Shown piece after piece: positions 35,243 through 44,268 of a DNA stretch of 64,000 bases. This stretch comes from Chitinophaga sp. CF118 (GTDB taxonomy: Bacteria; Bacteroidota; Bacteroidia; Chitinophagales; Chitinophagaceae), in assembly GCF_900112615.1 (NCBI RefSeq), contig NZ_FOMK01000013.1, positions 124,001-188,000 of the forward strand. The letters run 5' to 3'. Made by a program: the position numbers and the translations under genes. How positions within the stretch are numbered: the stretch's first letter is position 1; each line of letters begins with the position of its first letter. The notes below the pieces were generated by a model. That model worked only from the letters and a program-made list of their open reading frames with translations. It was not told where the DNA came from and ran no database searches.

Positions 35243-36586
35243 TTATTTTACATGCCTTCTTGTGGCCCGTATAAAATTGTAGATTCCATATGACGATACT
35301 ACCCTAATTAATATATCGAAAATAGACGCTTTGCCAGTTATGCTATTATCAAATCTTCGGAATGGGGAACAATAATATAGGAATTTACCTATAGCATCAT
35401 AATCTATTGAAGAATGAAAATTGAATATAGAAAAGAGAGATTTCCAGTTAAATTCATATAATCCCAAATAAACTAGGAAAAAGTTCACAAATAATATGAA
35501 AAATATAGGGCGCAACCAACTTAATCCAAAGTTACTACTTAACCAACTTAGTATGAGAACTACCCAATTTTGTAGATTCTGTCTCCATGTGTGGGTTCGT
35601 TTAATATCATTATTTCTAAAGTTAAATAATCTGCGACTCGATAGTAGTAGAAGTGTACGCATTTCAAACGCATGAAATTCATGTTCTCTAACACTGTCGC
35701 CTTGTTTAGAGAGTACAAATTTTAACTGTCTAAACTCTTCTCGAAGTTCAACTAGTCTATCTTCATTTAGCTTTAGATCTGGTTTAAAATAATGTCGTGG
35801 CCATACTGTATTAATGAAAACACACTCAATAAGCACACTTTGGATAAATTCTATTTCTTGGAAACAGTTAAAATTGAAGTTAAAAAACTCTGTCTTTCCT
35901 AAGTTGGATTGAAAGCTGTAAAATGAGCGGTAGGCTTCATTATTTAACGCATCGTTCCATATTAAGTCGGAAAATCGTATTTTCCCTTCATTGGATAGAT
36001 GAAGTATATTAAACACAAATACACCAACTGAAAAAAAAGAAGCCTCAGACTCTTTACTATTTGTGCCGGATAAGGTTAGGTTGTTAATTTGCAAATGTCG
36101 AAAAAGCATTATCCCTTTTGAACCAGAAAAATCGATGTGAAGAAATTTTATGGAATGTTTTTTCCCTTTATAGTCGGTACCTATCACTAGTTTCTCAAAT
36201 TTCCCGGATTCAATGGAGAGAGTTCCTTCAATATCACTTTCAATTATAACCGAATTAAACTTCTTTCCATTAATTATTAAGTCCTTTTTGAATATACAAT
36301 TGAGAAAGCGTATAAAATTCATACTTTCTTTACAGAGAACCTTTACATCACCTTCAAACACGCAATCTTTAAAAGTATAATTCTTATGTACAATTTCTTC
36401 TATAATTAATAGGCTTTCAAATTCACAATTTGCCGCAAAAAGGTCACGAGGGGAAAGGTTTTGAGAACTTAAATAGGCATTTCCAGTAAAACGTATGTCT
36501 GTAAACATTAACCCGCCATGATTCGCGTACGGCGCTTTAGGGGTTTCTATTATTTCGCGAAGGAGTGAGGCTTTTTCCGTTTTCAT
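35243..36586 (-). CDS. membrane protein with beta-helix-like N-terminus
   Basis: A 447-residue AT-rich gene. Residues 20-270 carry irregular pentapeptide-like strands (FTDIRFTGNAYLS, ANCEFESLLI, KDCVFEGDVKV). This is followed by a charged helix (RLVELREEFRQLKFVLSKQG), a basic linker, then two or three hydrophobic segments (NWVVLILSWLSSNFGLSWL and WLRPIFFILFVNFFLVYLGL). The C-terminus IRATRRHVK is basic. Similar pentapeptide plus membrane-channel proteins occur in many bacteria, but the function is unknown. It sits within the putative tRNA-Gln island. Confidence 0.7.
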   Translation of the reverse strand: MKTEKASLLREIIETPKAPYANHGGLMFTDIRFTGNAYLSSQNLSPRDLFAANCEFESLLIIEEIVHKNYTFKDCVFEGDVKVLCKESMNFIRFLNCIFKKDLIINGKKFNSVIIESDIEGTLSIESGKFEKLVIGTDYKGKKHSIKFLHIDFSGSKGIMLFRHLQINNLTLSGTNSKESEASFFSVGVFVFNILHLSNEGKIRFSDLIWNDALNNEAYRSFYSFQSNLGKTEFFNFNFNCFQEIEFIQSVLIECVFINTVWPRHYFKPDLKLNEDRLVELREEFRQLKFVLSKQGDSVREHEFHAFEMRTLLLLSSRRLFNFRNNDIKRTHTWRQNLQNWVVLILSWLSSNFGLSWLRPIFFILFVNFFLVYLGLYEFNWKSLFSIFNFHSSIDYDAIGKFLYYCSPFRRFDNSITGKASIFDILIRVVSSYGIYNFIRATRRHVK

Positions 36587-36727
36587 GCGTATGGAAAGAT
36601 AGCAATTAAGATAGTAAAATTGTATGATCTTGTGATCATGTTAACTAAGTTATTAATACAAACAAGGAAAAGTGTTTTAGGACATTGGAATTAAAACAAC
36701 CACAAAAACGACAACCACCCAAAAAGA

Positions 36728-36770
36728 TAAACGCCGCAATTATTTGACTATCAAATATTTGCGGCGTTTA
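36728..36770 (-). terminator. terminator of the tRNA-Gln gene
   Basis: A 12-bp GC-containing stem (36728-36739 with 36759-36770), with an inner TATTTGA/TCAAATA stem, starting 5 bp past the tRNA 3' end. Confidence 0.85.
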
Positions 36771-36775
36771 GGTTG

Positions 36776-36846
36776 TTGCCTGACCTGGATTCGAACCAAG
36801 ACAAACAGAGTCAGAGTCTGTCGTACTACCGTTATACTATCAGGCA
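36776..36846 (-). tRNA. tRNA-Gln (anticodon CTG)
   Basis: 71 nt. Acceptor TGCCTGA pairs with TCAGGCA, discriminator A, CCA not encoded. Anticodon stem ACAGA/TCTGT around loop CTCTGAC gives anticodon CTG (codon CAG). The T arm contains GGTTCGAATCC. Its internal sequence is repeated at 31778-31798. Confidence 0.92.
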
Positions 36847-36865
36847 ATAGTTTTGTTCGGGACGG

Positions 36866-36896
36866 CAAAATTATAATATTAAACTGAAAAAGCAAA
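36866..36896 (-). promoter_or_regulatory. promoter of the tRNA-Gln gene
   Basis: Minus-strand -7 box TAATTTTG (36866-36873) and TTTG (36893-36896) with a 19-bp spacer, a textbook Bacteroidota promoter, about 20 bp ahead of the tRNA. Confidence 0.75.
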
Positions 36897-37014
36897 AAAT
36901 TACTTTAAAAAATTGCTTTACCCTTTGCCATGCCCGTTTTAAGCCATCTGGACAAACAGTACCAAAAACCGTCGTACTTCAAATAGTTGATAAGAGGAAC
37001 GCCTCTAAAATAAT

Positions 37015-37043
37015 AAGGTAGCTCACATTACATGAGCTACCTT
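37015..37043 (-). terminator. terminator after the subtilase gene
   Basis: An 11-bp stem (37015-37025 with 37033-37043) and A/T-rich flanks, 25 bp past the stop. Confidence 0.8.
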
Positions 37044-37067
37044 TTAAGAGAGAAGTAAACTATCGTT

Positions 37068-38636
37068 TTAGTAGCTGGCAGCTAACTTGATTGCATTGTA
37101 AGCATTTACCACACCGCCTGTATTACAAACATCGGTCATTTGTACCTGTTTTGGCTCACCCTGCAGGTAAATAGTTACAGGATGTGTCACTTTGGTGACA
37201 GATTTCAGGATAATATCCTTTACCTGTACTGCATTCAGCTTAGGGTAATAAGAGCGGATCAGCGCTGCCAAACCTGTTACTACAGGGGCTGCCATACTGG
37301 TACCGTCGTGGTAATCGTATTGGGAACCCGGAGTGCTGGAATAAATCGCTACACCTGGTGCAAATACATCTACACCGGTTTTGCTGTAGTTGGAGAAGGG
37401 AGCTACGAGAGTTTCATCGTCATCAGGACCAGAAGCACCTACTTCTATCCAGGCATTTGCAATGCCTTTTCCGTCTAAATATTCCCGGTTAGGGTAGAAG
37501 ATTGCACTATCCAGGTTTTGGCCGTCATTGCCCGCCGCATGGATCAGCAGCACGTCTTTAGACATTGCATACTGAACAGCTTCATCCACTACTTTCTTAT
37601 TGGGAGAATAAGGTTTTCCGAAGCTCATATTGATCACTTTAGCACCATTATCGGCAGCATAGCGGATGGCATTGGCGATATCCTTATCTCTTTCATCGCC
37701 ATTAGGAACGGCTCTTACAGACATTAAAAGTACATCATCAGCAATACCATTGATACCGATATTATTATTCCTTGCAGCGCCAATGATACCAGCCACATGG
37801 GTACCATGATCTGCTCCCGGACCAGTTACATCACTGCTACCATAATAATGTTCTTCGGGATTGCTGTAGTTATCACCTACTATAGACCTTGGGTCGAATT
37901 CCAGGTTCAGCTGGTAATCTACCTGCTCTTTGAAATGGTCTACGGCTTCATTCAGTTCCTTATCTTTAAAAGTTTTAAAGTCGGGGTAACGGGAAAGCTG
38001 TTGTCCAACTACCTGTTTAACCTGAAGTTCTGCGGGATCTGTTGTAGCATATGCTTCGAGGTCTGCAGCAGTAGGATTGGAGTTGCCCATATGCACCAGC
38101 ATGGTATCCATGATCTCTACAAAACGGGCTATGCCTTTCAGCGTTTGCTGAGCTTCCAGTAATTGCTGATCGTATTTTATACGCATCTGTTTGTACTGGT
38201 AAAGTCCTGCTGTATCTTTCGAAACACTGGTGAGACTACCAAATTTGGCCTGCTGCTGACGGATGAGGCGTGTTAGTTCCAGGTTATCGTAGTTCACATT
38301 GCCTTTGCTGGAACCAATGAAACTCCATCCATTGATATCATCAATATAATGATTCTTATCATCGTCCTTACCATTACCTCTTTTTTCTTTGGCATTCACC
38401 CAAAGAGTATTTTTGAGGTCTTCATGCGCTGTATCGATACCGCTGTCTATGATGGCAACAACTACTGGCTTGGCTTTTTTATCTTTCAATAATTCCGAAT
38501 AAGCTTTCTCTACACTGATACCGAAAATAGAATCTTTCTGAAGATCCATGTTCTGCCAGTTAGGTACCTGCGCATTCGCAATAAAGCCCGAGAATAAAAA
38601 TGTGATGATAATTACTGTCTTCTTGCAGATATTCAT
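37068..38636 (-). CDS. S8 subtilisin-like serine peptidase
   Basis: A 522-residue secreted peptidase: signal peptide (VIIITFLFSGFIANAQ), catalytic Asp64 in AIIDSGID, His277 in DHGTHVAG, Ser447 in DGTSMAAP, and the oxyanion Asn in HAAGND. The Asp to His spacing of 213 residues is much longer than in subtilisin. The inserted 170-odd residues are helical and charged (TRLIRQQQAKFGSL, MRIKYDQQLLEAQQTL). There is no T9SS tail, so it may stay periplasmic. It stands alone with its own terminator. Confidence 0.9.
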   Translation of the reverse strand: MNICKKTVIIITFLFSGFIANAQVPNWQNMDLQKDSIFGISVEKAYSELLKDKKAKPVVVAIIDSGIDTAHEDLKNTLWVNAKEKRGNGKDDDKNHYIDDINGWSFIGSSKGNVNYDNLELTRLIRQQQAKFGSLTSVSKDTAGLYQYKQMRIKYDQQLLEAQQTLKGIARFVEIMDTMLVHMGNSNPTAADLEAYATTDPAELQVKQVVGQQLSRYPDFKTFKDKELNEAVDHFKEQVDYQLNLEFDPRSIVGDNYSNPEEHYYGSSDVTGPGADHGTHVAGIIGAARNNNIGINGIADDVLLMSVRAVPNGDERDKDIANAIRYAADNGAKVINMSFGKPYSPNKKVVDEAVQYAMSKDVLLIHAAGNDGQNLDSAIFYPNREYLDGKGIANAWIEVGASGPDDDETLVAPFSNYSKTGVDVFAPGVAIYSSTPGSQYDYHDGTSMAAPVVTGLAALIRSYYPKLNAVQVKDIILKSVTKVTHPVTIYLQGEPKQVQMTDVCNTGGVVNAYNAIKLAASY

Positions 38637-38950
38637 ATGTTTTTGCTCATTGTCCCCGGCTACAGCCAGGCAGTTTAAATATGTGTTTTGGTAATTGGGG
38701 GGACCCCTTGCAATATATATATTAATCGAGAATCGGAAATGTTAAAAATTTTAGCAATAGGTTAACGAAAGGCCAGGAAGATGTACCCTTGCCGGTTGTA
38801 TACTATTTAATGGCGTTATTTCCAGCCTCCGGTAAGTGTTGTATTTTATTGCTGATATGCTATTTGTATAGTTGGAGGAAGAAGGATATTCCTTTGTATA
38901 GCCGACCAACTTCTGCAGATACCTGATCTGTTGAGAACGGATGGTAATAT
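38637..38950. other. gap between subtilase and fecR
   Basis: No gene seen. The region carries the subtilase promoter on the right side and lies at the 3' end of fecR. Confidence 0.4.
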
Positions 38951-40039
38951 TTATTTGAGGTGGAGGATGTCGTCCTGGTAGTAATATTCAACGTCCATTA
39001 GTTGATGGATGCCTATGAGAAATTCTTCCAGGGGGCGATTCCGGTTCAGGTTACCGGTAAAGGTTTTATTTGAGATGGGGGATTTGTCGATGATCACCTG
39101 AGTGCCGTACCAGCGGGAGATCACTTCGCTTACTTCCTGCAGAGTCGCTTTAGAAAAATAGTACTGACCCTGTCGCCAGGCTAGTAAGTTATCCGCATCA
39201 AATTGACGGGATTGTAATTCATTATCTGCAGCAACAGCTTCATATCCTGGTTGAAGTTGCAGGCTTTTCCCTGCCGCTGTTTTTACTTTCACGGCGCCTG
39301 TTACTAAGGCTATACGAGGTTGGTTATAGGTATTTACGTTAAAGGTGGTGCCTAGTACCTGGATGGTATTATTGCCTGGTATATGTACAATGAAAGGTTT
39401 TGTTTCATCCTGTGCTATTTCAAGATAGGCCTCTCCGTTGATAGTGATTTCTCTTGTGTTATTATTAAACGTAAAAGGGAACTCCAGGGTAGTAGCGGCG
39501 TTGAGCCATATCTTACTACCATCTGCTAATACCAGTTGGTAAGTCATACCGGTGGGTACTGATAGTTTATTCAACTTTGTAGAAGGAGCTTTAGCCTGAT
39601 AGGAGAGGGAGCCAGCGTTGTTGTTCAATGTTACGCCGCCTGCCTGTAGTTTACCATCGGTTAGATTGATGGGATCTTCGTTTGCTATTTGCAGGGTGAT
39701 ACCTGTTTTCTGTTTCTTCTCCGGATGTATAGATAACACGATGATACCTATTGCCACGGCGGCTGCTGCGAAAGTGATAATAAGCTTGCGGCGGTTATGC
39801 CGTTTTCTTTCTTCTGCTTCGTAGATCTCTAATATAATTTCACTTGGGAGTTTCATGTCTTCCTTCAAAATTTGTTGTATAGGAGCTGATTCAAAATGTG
39901 CAACAGTATCCTGCCACACGGCATATGCCTGCGGATTTTCAAGAATGGCTTTTTCCAGGATGGCCTTATTTCCAGGAGTGATAATTCCTGTCAGCGATTC
40001 ATTGGTCAGCGACCTGATATAATCTTCAAAACCTAACAT
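38951..40039 (-). CDS. FecR-family anti-sigma factor
   Basis: A 362-residue protein with a cytosolic N-terminal helical part (1-80), one membrane helix (LIITFAAAAVAIGIIVLSI, about 85-103), a periplasmic FecR domain (KLSVPTGMTYQLVLADGSKI and WLNAATTLEFPF, then EAYLEIAQDETKPFIV) and a C-terminal DUF4974 domain. It relays a signal from the STN domain of the neighbouring SusC to the sigma factor. The gene overlaps or nearly abuts the sigma gene (4 bp gap). Confidence 0.92.
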   Translation of the reverse strand: MLGFEDYIRSLTNESLTGIITPGNKAILEKAILENPQAYAVWQDTVAHFESAPIQQILKEDMKLPSEIILEIYEAEERKRHNRRKLIITFAAAAVAIGIIVLSIHPEKKQKTGITLQIANEDPINLTDGKLQAGGVTLNNNAGSLSYQAKAPSTKLNKLSVPTGMTYQLVLADGSKIWLNAATTLEFPFTFNNNTREITINGEAYLEIAQDETKPFIVHIPGNNTIQVLGTTFNVNTYNQPRIALVTGAVKVKTAAGKSLQLQPGYEAVAADNELQSRQFDADNLLAWRQGQYYFSKATLQEVSEVISRWYGTQVIIDKSPISNKTFTGNLNRNRPLEEFLIGIHQLMDVEYYYQDDILHLK

Positions 40040-40043
40040 TCCT

Positions 40044-40595
40044 TTATAATGAGCTGCTTAATTTTTTTCTTAATAGTGATAGTCCTGTACACAGATGATT
40101 GCGTAATGTTTTGGATGTGATGCCTAATTCCTTCAGGATATGAGGTCTTTCCATTTCTTCAAGGTATACCATTCTCAGCACCTGTTTCGGTTTCTCCGGT
40201 AGTTCTTCCATATACCTTTTGATCCGGTTATCCAATCCTACAACCTTCATCGGCTCTGTATGCTCAGCTTCTTCCAATGTTTGAGAAATCACGTTGACAG
40301 ATAGCTGGAGCCTGTTGTTCTGCATGTTTTGTTTTATACAACAATTGCGGATGCAATGTTGGAGATAAGTTTTGAACTGTACTTTTTCTCTGAAGTTTAT
40401 TCTATGCAGGGATCTGTTATACCACCACTGAGTAAACAGGTCGTGAACCATATCTTTAGCAGCTACCGGATCACATAAATGATACGATGCTTCTACTACC
40501 ATGTAGCGGATATACTTTTCATAGATATCAGAGAAAGCTGTTTCATCTCCCTCTTTCAACCTCTGTAGTAATATGTTATCATCCTGATGGGGCAT
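40044..40595 (-). CDS. ECF sigma-70 factor (FecI-type)
   Basis: A 183-residue protein with region 2 (FSDIYEKYIRYMVVEASYHL, and MVHDLFTQWWYNR) and region 4 (ELPEKPKQVLRMVYLEEMER, then HILKELGITSKTLRNHL). It directs RNA polymerase to the SusC operon promoter when released by FecR. Divergent from SusC, with 261 bp between starts. Confidence 0.92.
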   Translation of the reverse strand: MPHQDDNILLQRLKEGDETAFSDIYEKYIRYMVVEASYHLCDPVAAKDMVHDLFTQWWYNRSLHRINFREKVQFKTYLQHCIRNCCIKQNMQNNRLQLSVNVISQTLEEAEHTEPMKVVGLDNRIKRYMEELPEKPKQVLRMVYLEEMERPHILKELGITSKTLRNHLCTGLSLLRKKLSSSL

Positions 40596-40856
40596 AATAC
40601 TGTAGATAATAGTTGATGCTGTAAAAGAGGGAAAGTAATTGTGTGCTTAGACAGGAATGGTTTTTTATTACATGACAACGTTTGCTCGTAAGCCTGTACA
40701 ATGTAGGGTATGTTTTTACCAATTAAGTTAATGTAATGTTAAATGCTGTAATTATATTCTTTAGAAAAAACAGAAATCATTGGGACAAATTATTAAAAAC
40801 AAACTCTAAAGATCATAACGATAATTTAATACAGACAGCTCAACTCCCAAAATCTT

Positions 40857-43800
40857 ATGCATCATTCTTCACCCCATACCAAAAAATACTTCGCAAAGCT
40901 TTTTCTGCTTTGTACAGTATTTCATCTGTGCCTGGGCATCAGTGGACAAAGCACTGGTCGCGTAGCACCAAAGATTACATTAACGGCAAAGAATGTCACT
41001 ATTACAGATGTATTCAAAGCCATAAAAAATCAGACGGGAAAAGTTGTGTGGTTCATGAATGAAGATGTCAACGCTGATAAAAAGGTTACAGTCAAATTTG
41101 AAAATGCTTCGTTGGATGAAGTGATGAAATTCCTGTTTGGATCTTCTTCGGAGTTTACGTGGAGCCTTGATGGAGAGAAAATTATTCTGAGAAAAAAAAA
41201 GGAACCAGTTTCAGTTAATGTTGTATCCCCGTCTTCTTTTCCCTCTTCTATTAAAGCTGATTCCCTTCCAAGTACTATTACAGTTACCGGAAAGGTAACT
41301 GATGAAAAAGGGAATCCTATTATTGGAGCTACTGTTGTTGTCGCAGGAACTAGAATTGGAACAACGACGAATGCGGATGGAGCGTTTGTGTTGCGAGAGG
41401 TGAGAGGAAAGGCATTATTGACGATGAGTAGTATTGGGTATTTGACAAAGGAGGTGCCTGTGCAGGGGAGGGCTTCTGTAGGTAGTATTAATTTGAAGGA
41501 ATATGTGGGGAAGTTGGATGAAACAGTAGTAATTGCGTACAGTACAACAACTAAACGCCTGAATGCTGGGAATGTTACTACTGTTAGTGGAGAGGATATA
41601 GCTAAACAACCAGTAAGTAATCCTTTACTCACTTTACAAGGGCGAGTTCCAGGATTATTTATTACACAGAATTCAGGTTTGCCAGGTAGTGCAGTTAGTG
41701 TGACAATACAGGGTCAAAATAGTATTGAAAAAGGGAATGATCCATTTTATGTAATTGATGGGGTACCTTATCCTTCTCAGTTGCTACCTAATTTTGGGAA
41801 TGTTTTAGGTCAATCTGGTAATAACTCTCAATTAGGTAATCCTTTAAGCTTTATTAATCCTGCTGATATTGAAAGTATTTCTGTTTTGAAAGATGCTGCA
41901 GCCACGGCTATTTATGGATCCCGTGCTGCAAATGGAGCTATATTGATTACTACAAAAAAGGGTAAGGCTGGTCAAACAAAAATAGATATTAATATCCAAA
42001 ATGGATGGGGTAAGGTAACTAGGACACTTGATTTATTAAATACTCGGCAATATTTGGAGATGCGGCATGAAGCCTTTCGTAATGATGGATTAACATCCGG
42101 ACTAGGTGATTATGATATTAATGGTACCTGGGATACTACGCGAAATACAAATTGGCAAAAAACATTGATTGGTGCAATAGCAAAGTATACAAATGTAAAT
42201 GCAAGTGTTTCCGGTGGAAGTAATTCTACACAATATTTAATAGGGGGCACATATCATCATGAAACTACTGTATTTCCTGGGAATTTTGCTGATCAGAGAG
42301 GCTCAATGCATTTTAGTGTGAATAGTATGTCTTCCAATCAGAAATTCCAGATTCAACTATTGGGCAACTATATGATTGACGATAATCGGTTACCTAATAA
42401 AGACCTCACCGGTGTCGCTATCTATTTAGCTCCAGATGCTCCGCCTCCTTACAATAAAGATGGAACCTTAAACTGGGCACCAAATACATCTGGTAGTTCT
42501 ACATGGTATAATCCACTTGCATATTTATATGGTAAATACCAGAATAAGACTACCAATCTGGTCAGTAATGTAATCTTAAGCTATCAGATTTTGCCTGGCT
42601 TGGACATGAAAAATAGTTTTGGTTATACGAATCTGGAGTCAAATGAGATTAATACTACACCTTTGCTTTTGAATGCTCCTGAAAACCGCCCATATTATTT
42701 AAGATATGCTAATTATGGACATAATATCATCAATTCCTGGATTATAGAACCCCAAGTTACTTATAAACATATTTTGGGAAAAGGTAGATTGGAAATATTG
42801 CTTGGGACCACTATCCAACAGAATAATAGCAAAGGAGTTCAATTAACTGGTTCAGGCTATAATAGCGATCTTGTCCTTCAAGATATATTAGCTGCCAGTA
42901 ATGTTTCGGTTGGAAGCACCATAGCTTCCGTATATAAATATAATGCAGCTTTTGGACGATTAAATTACAGTTTGCAGGATAAATATATTATTGATTTAAC
43001 TACCAGGAGGGATGGCAGTAGTCGTTTTGGATCTGCTAACAGATTCCATAATTTTGGTGCTGTTGGAATTGCGTGGATTTTTTCAGAGGAAAATGTTATC
43101 AAGAAAAAACTTTCTTTCTTAAGTTTTGGCAAACTTAGAGCTAGTTATGGTACTACAGGTAATGATCAGATTGATAATTACCGTTTTCTGAATTTGTATA
43201 ATCCCATAAGTGCAGGCGTTGGTTATCAAGGTATAACTGGGCTGATGCCTAATGGGCTTACAAATCCTTATTTACAATGGGAGGAAACTAAGAAATTACA
43301 ATTTGGATTAGAGCTTGGTTTGTTAAAAGATTGGTTATTTATTAATGTGAACTATTTTCGCAATCGCTCTTCAAATCAATTATTGTCCTATACGCTTCCT
43401 TTAAGCACAGGGTTTTATTCTATTACTAAAAATTTTCCAGCTACAGTTCAAAATGCAGGCTGGGAGTTATCTTTGAATACGACAAATATTAAAATTGGTG
43501 ACTTTAGTTGGTCCTCCAACATTAACATAACCCTTCCCTTAAATAAGTTGGTGGCATTTCCTGGATTGAAAACATTGTCATATGCTGATTTATTAACTAT
43601 CGGCCAACCATTAAACACGGTAAAAACCTTTAAGTTTTTGGATATAGATCCCGCAACAGGCATATACAGGTTTATAGACAGTCATGGAAATTCGACTTCT
43701 TCTCCTGACAACTTAACTGATAAAACAGTTCTAATAGCTCCTTATCCTCGATATTATGGTGGAATTCAAAATAGTTTTAAGTATAAAGGATTTGAAATAG

Positions 43801-44219
43801 ATTTTTTAGTTCAATTTGTGAAGCAAAAAGCACCGAATCAATTTTTCGGTGTTTTGCCAGGGTTCAAATTTATTAATCAACCGACTTCAGTTCTTAACCG
43901 TTGGCAAAAACCAGAAGATGTTGCACCCCTACAGCGATATAGTTCTGATTTTAGTTTAGTACAGTCTTATGTTAATGCGGTTTCTAGTGACAAAGCCTAT
44001 TCGGATGCTTCTTATCTCCGACTTAAAAACTTATCAGTATCCTGGCAATTACCTGAGATGTGGAGACAAAGAGTACACTTGCAAAGTGTGAGATTGTTTA
44101 TGCAAGGGCAAAATTTATTAACAGTAACAAACTATCCGGGATTAGATCCTGAGAGCCACAGCTTTAATTCTCTTCCTCCATTGAAGGTTTTAACTATCGG
44201 ATTGCAGATTGGGTTGTAA
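40857..44219 (+). CDS. SusC/RagA TonB-linked outer-membrane transporter
   Basis: A 1,120-residue protein. Signal peptide, STN (secretin/TonB short N-terminal) domain at about 40-115 (VTITDVFKAIKNQTGKVVWF), CarboxypepD-reg-like domain (about 140-230, VTGKVTDEKGNPIIGATVVV), plug (QGRVPGLFITQNSGLPGS, FYVIDGVPY, DAAATAIYGSRAANGAILIT), and a C-terminal 22-strand-type barrel. The STN domain signals to the divergent FecR/sigma pair. It imports a bulky substrate, probably peptide given the neighbours, an inference. Confidence 0.95.
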   Translation: MHHSSPHTKKYFAKLFLLCTVFHLCLGISGQSTGRVAPKITLTAKNVTITDVFKAIKNQTGKVVWFMNEDVNADKKVTVKFENASLDEVMKFLFGSSSEFTWSLDGEKIILRKKKEPVSVNVVSPSSFPSSIKADSLPSTITVTGKVTDEKGNPIIGATVVVAGTRIGTTTNADGAFVLREVRGKALLTMSSIGYLTKEVPVQGRASVGSINLKEYVGKLDETVVIAYSTTTKRLNAGNVTTVSGEDIAKQPVSNPLLTLQGRVPGLFITQNSGLPGSAVSVTIQGQNSIEKGNDPFYVIDGVPYPSQLLPNFGNVLGQSGNNSQLGNPLSFINPADIESISVLKDAAATAIYGSRAANGAILITTKKGKAGQTKIDINIQNGWGKVTRTLDLLNTRQYLEMRHEAFRNDGLTSGLGDYDINGTWDTTRNTNWQKTLIGAIAKYTNVNASVSGGSNSTQYLIGGTYHHETTVFPGNFADQRGSMHFSVNSMSSNQKFQIQLLGNYMIDDNRLPNKDLTGVAIYLAPDAPPPYNKDGTLNWAPNTSGSSTWYNPLAYLYGKYQNKTTNLVSNVILSYQILPGLDMKNSFGYTNLESNEINTTPLLLNAPENRPYYLRYANYGHNIINSWIIEPQVTYKHILGKGRLEILLGTTIQQNNSKGVQLTGSGYNSDLVLQDILAASNVSVGSTIASVYKYNAAFGRLNYSLQDKYIIDLTTRRDGSSRFGSANRFHNFGAVGIAWIFSEENVIKKKLSFLSFGKLRASYGTTGNDQIDNYRFLNLYNPISAGVGYQGITGLMPNGLTNPYLQWEETKKLQFGLELGLLKDWLFINVNYFRNRSSNQLLSYTLPLSTGFYSITKNFPATVQNAGWELSLNTTNIKIGDFSWSSNINITLPLNKLVAFPGLKTLSYADLLTIGQPLNTVKTFKFLDIDPATGIYRFIDSHGNSTSSPDNLTDKTVLIAPYPRYYGGIQNSFKYKGFEIDFLVQFVKQKAPNQFFGVLPGFKFINQPTSVLNRWQKPEDVAPLQRYSSDFSLVQSYVNAVSSDKAYSDASYLRLKNLSVSWQLPEMWRQRVHLQSVRLFMQGQNLLTVTNYPGLDPESHSFNSLPPLKVLTIGLQIGL

Positions 44220-44268
44220 TGACTATAGGCATAATCATATTAGTAAAATGGATAAATAAATTAGAAAT

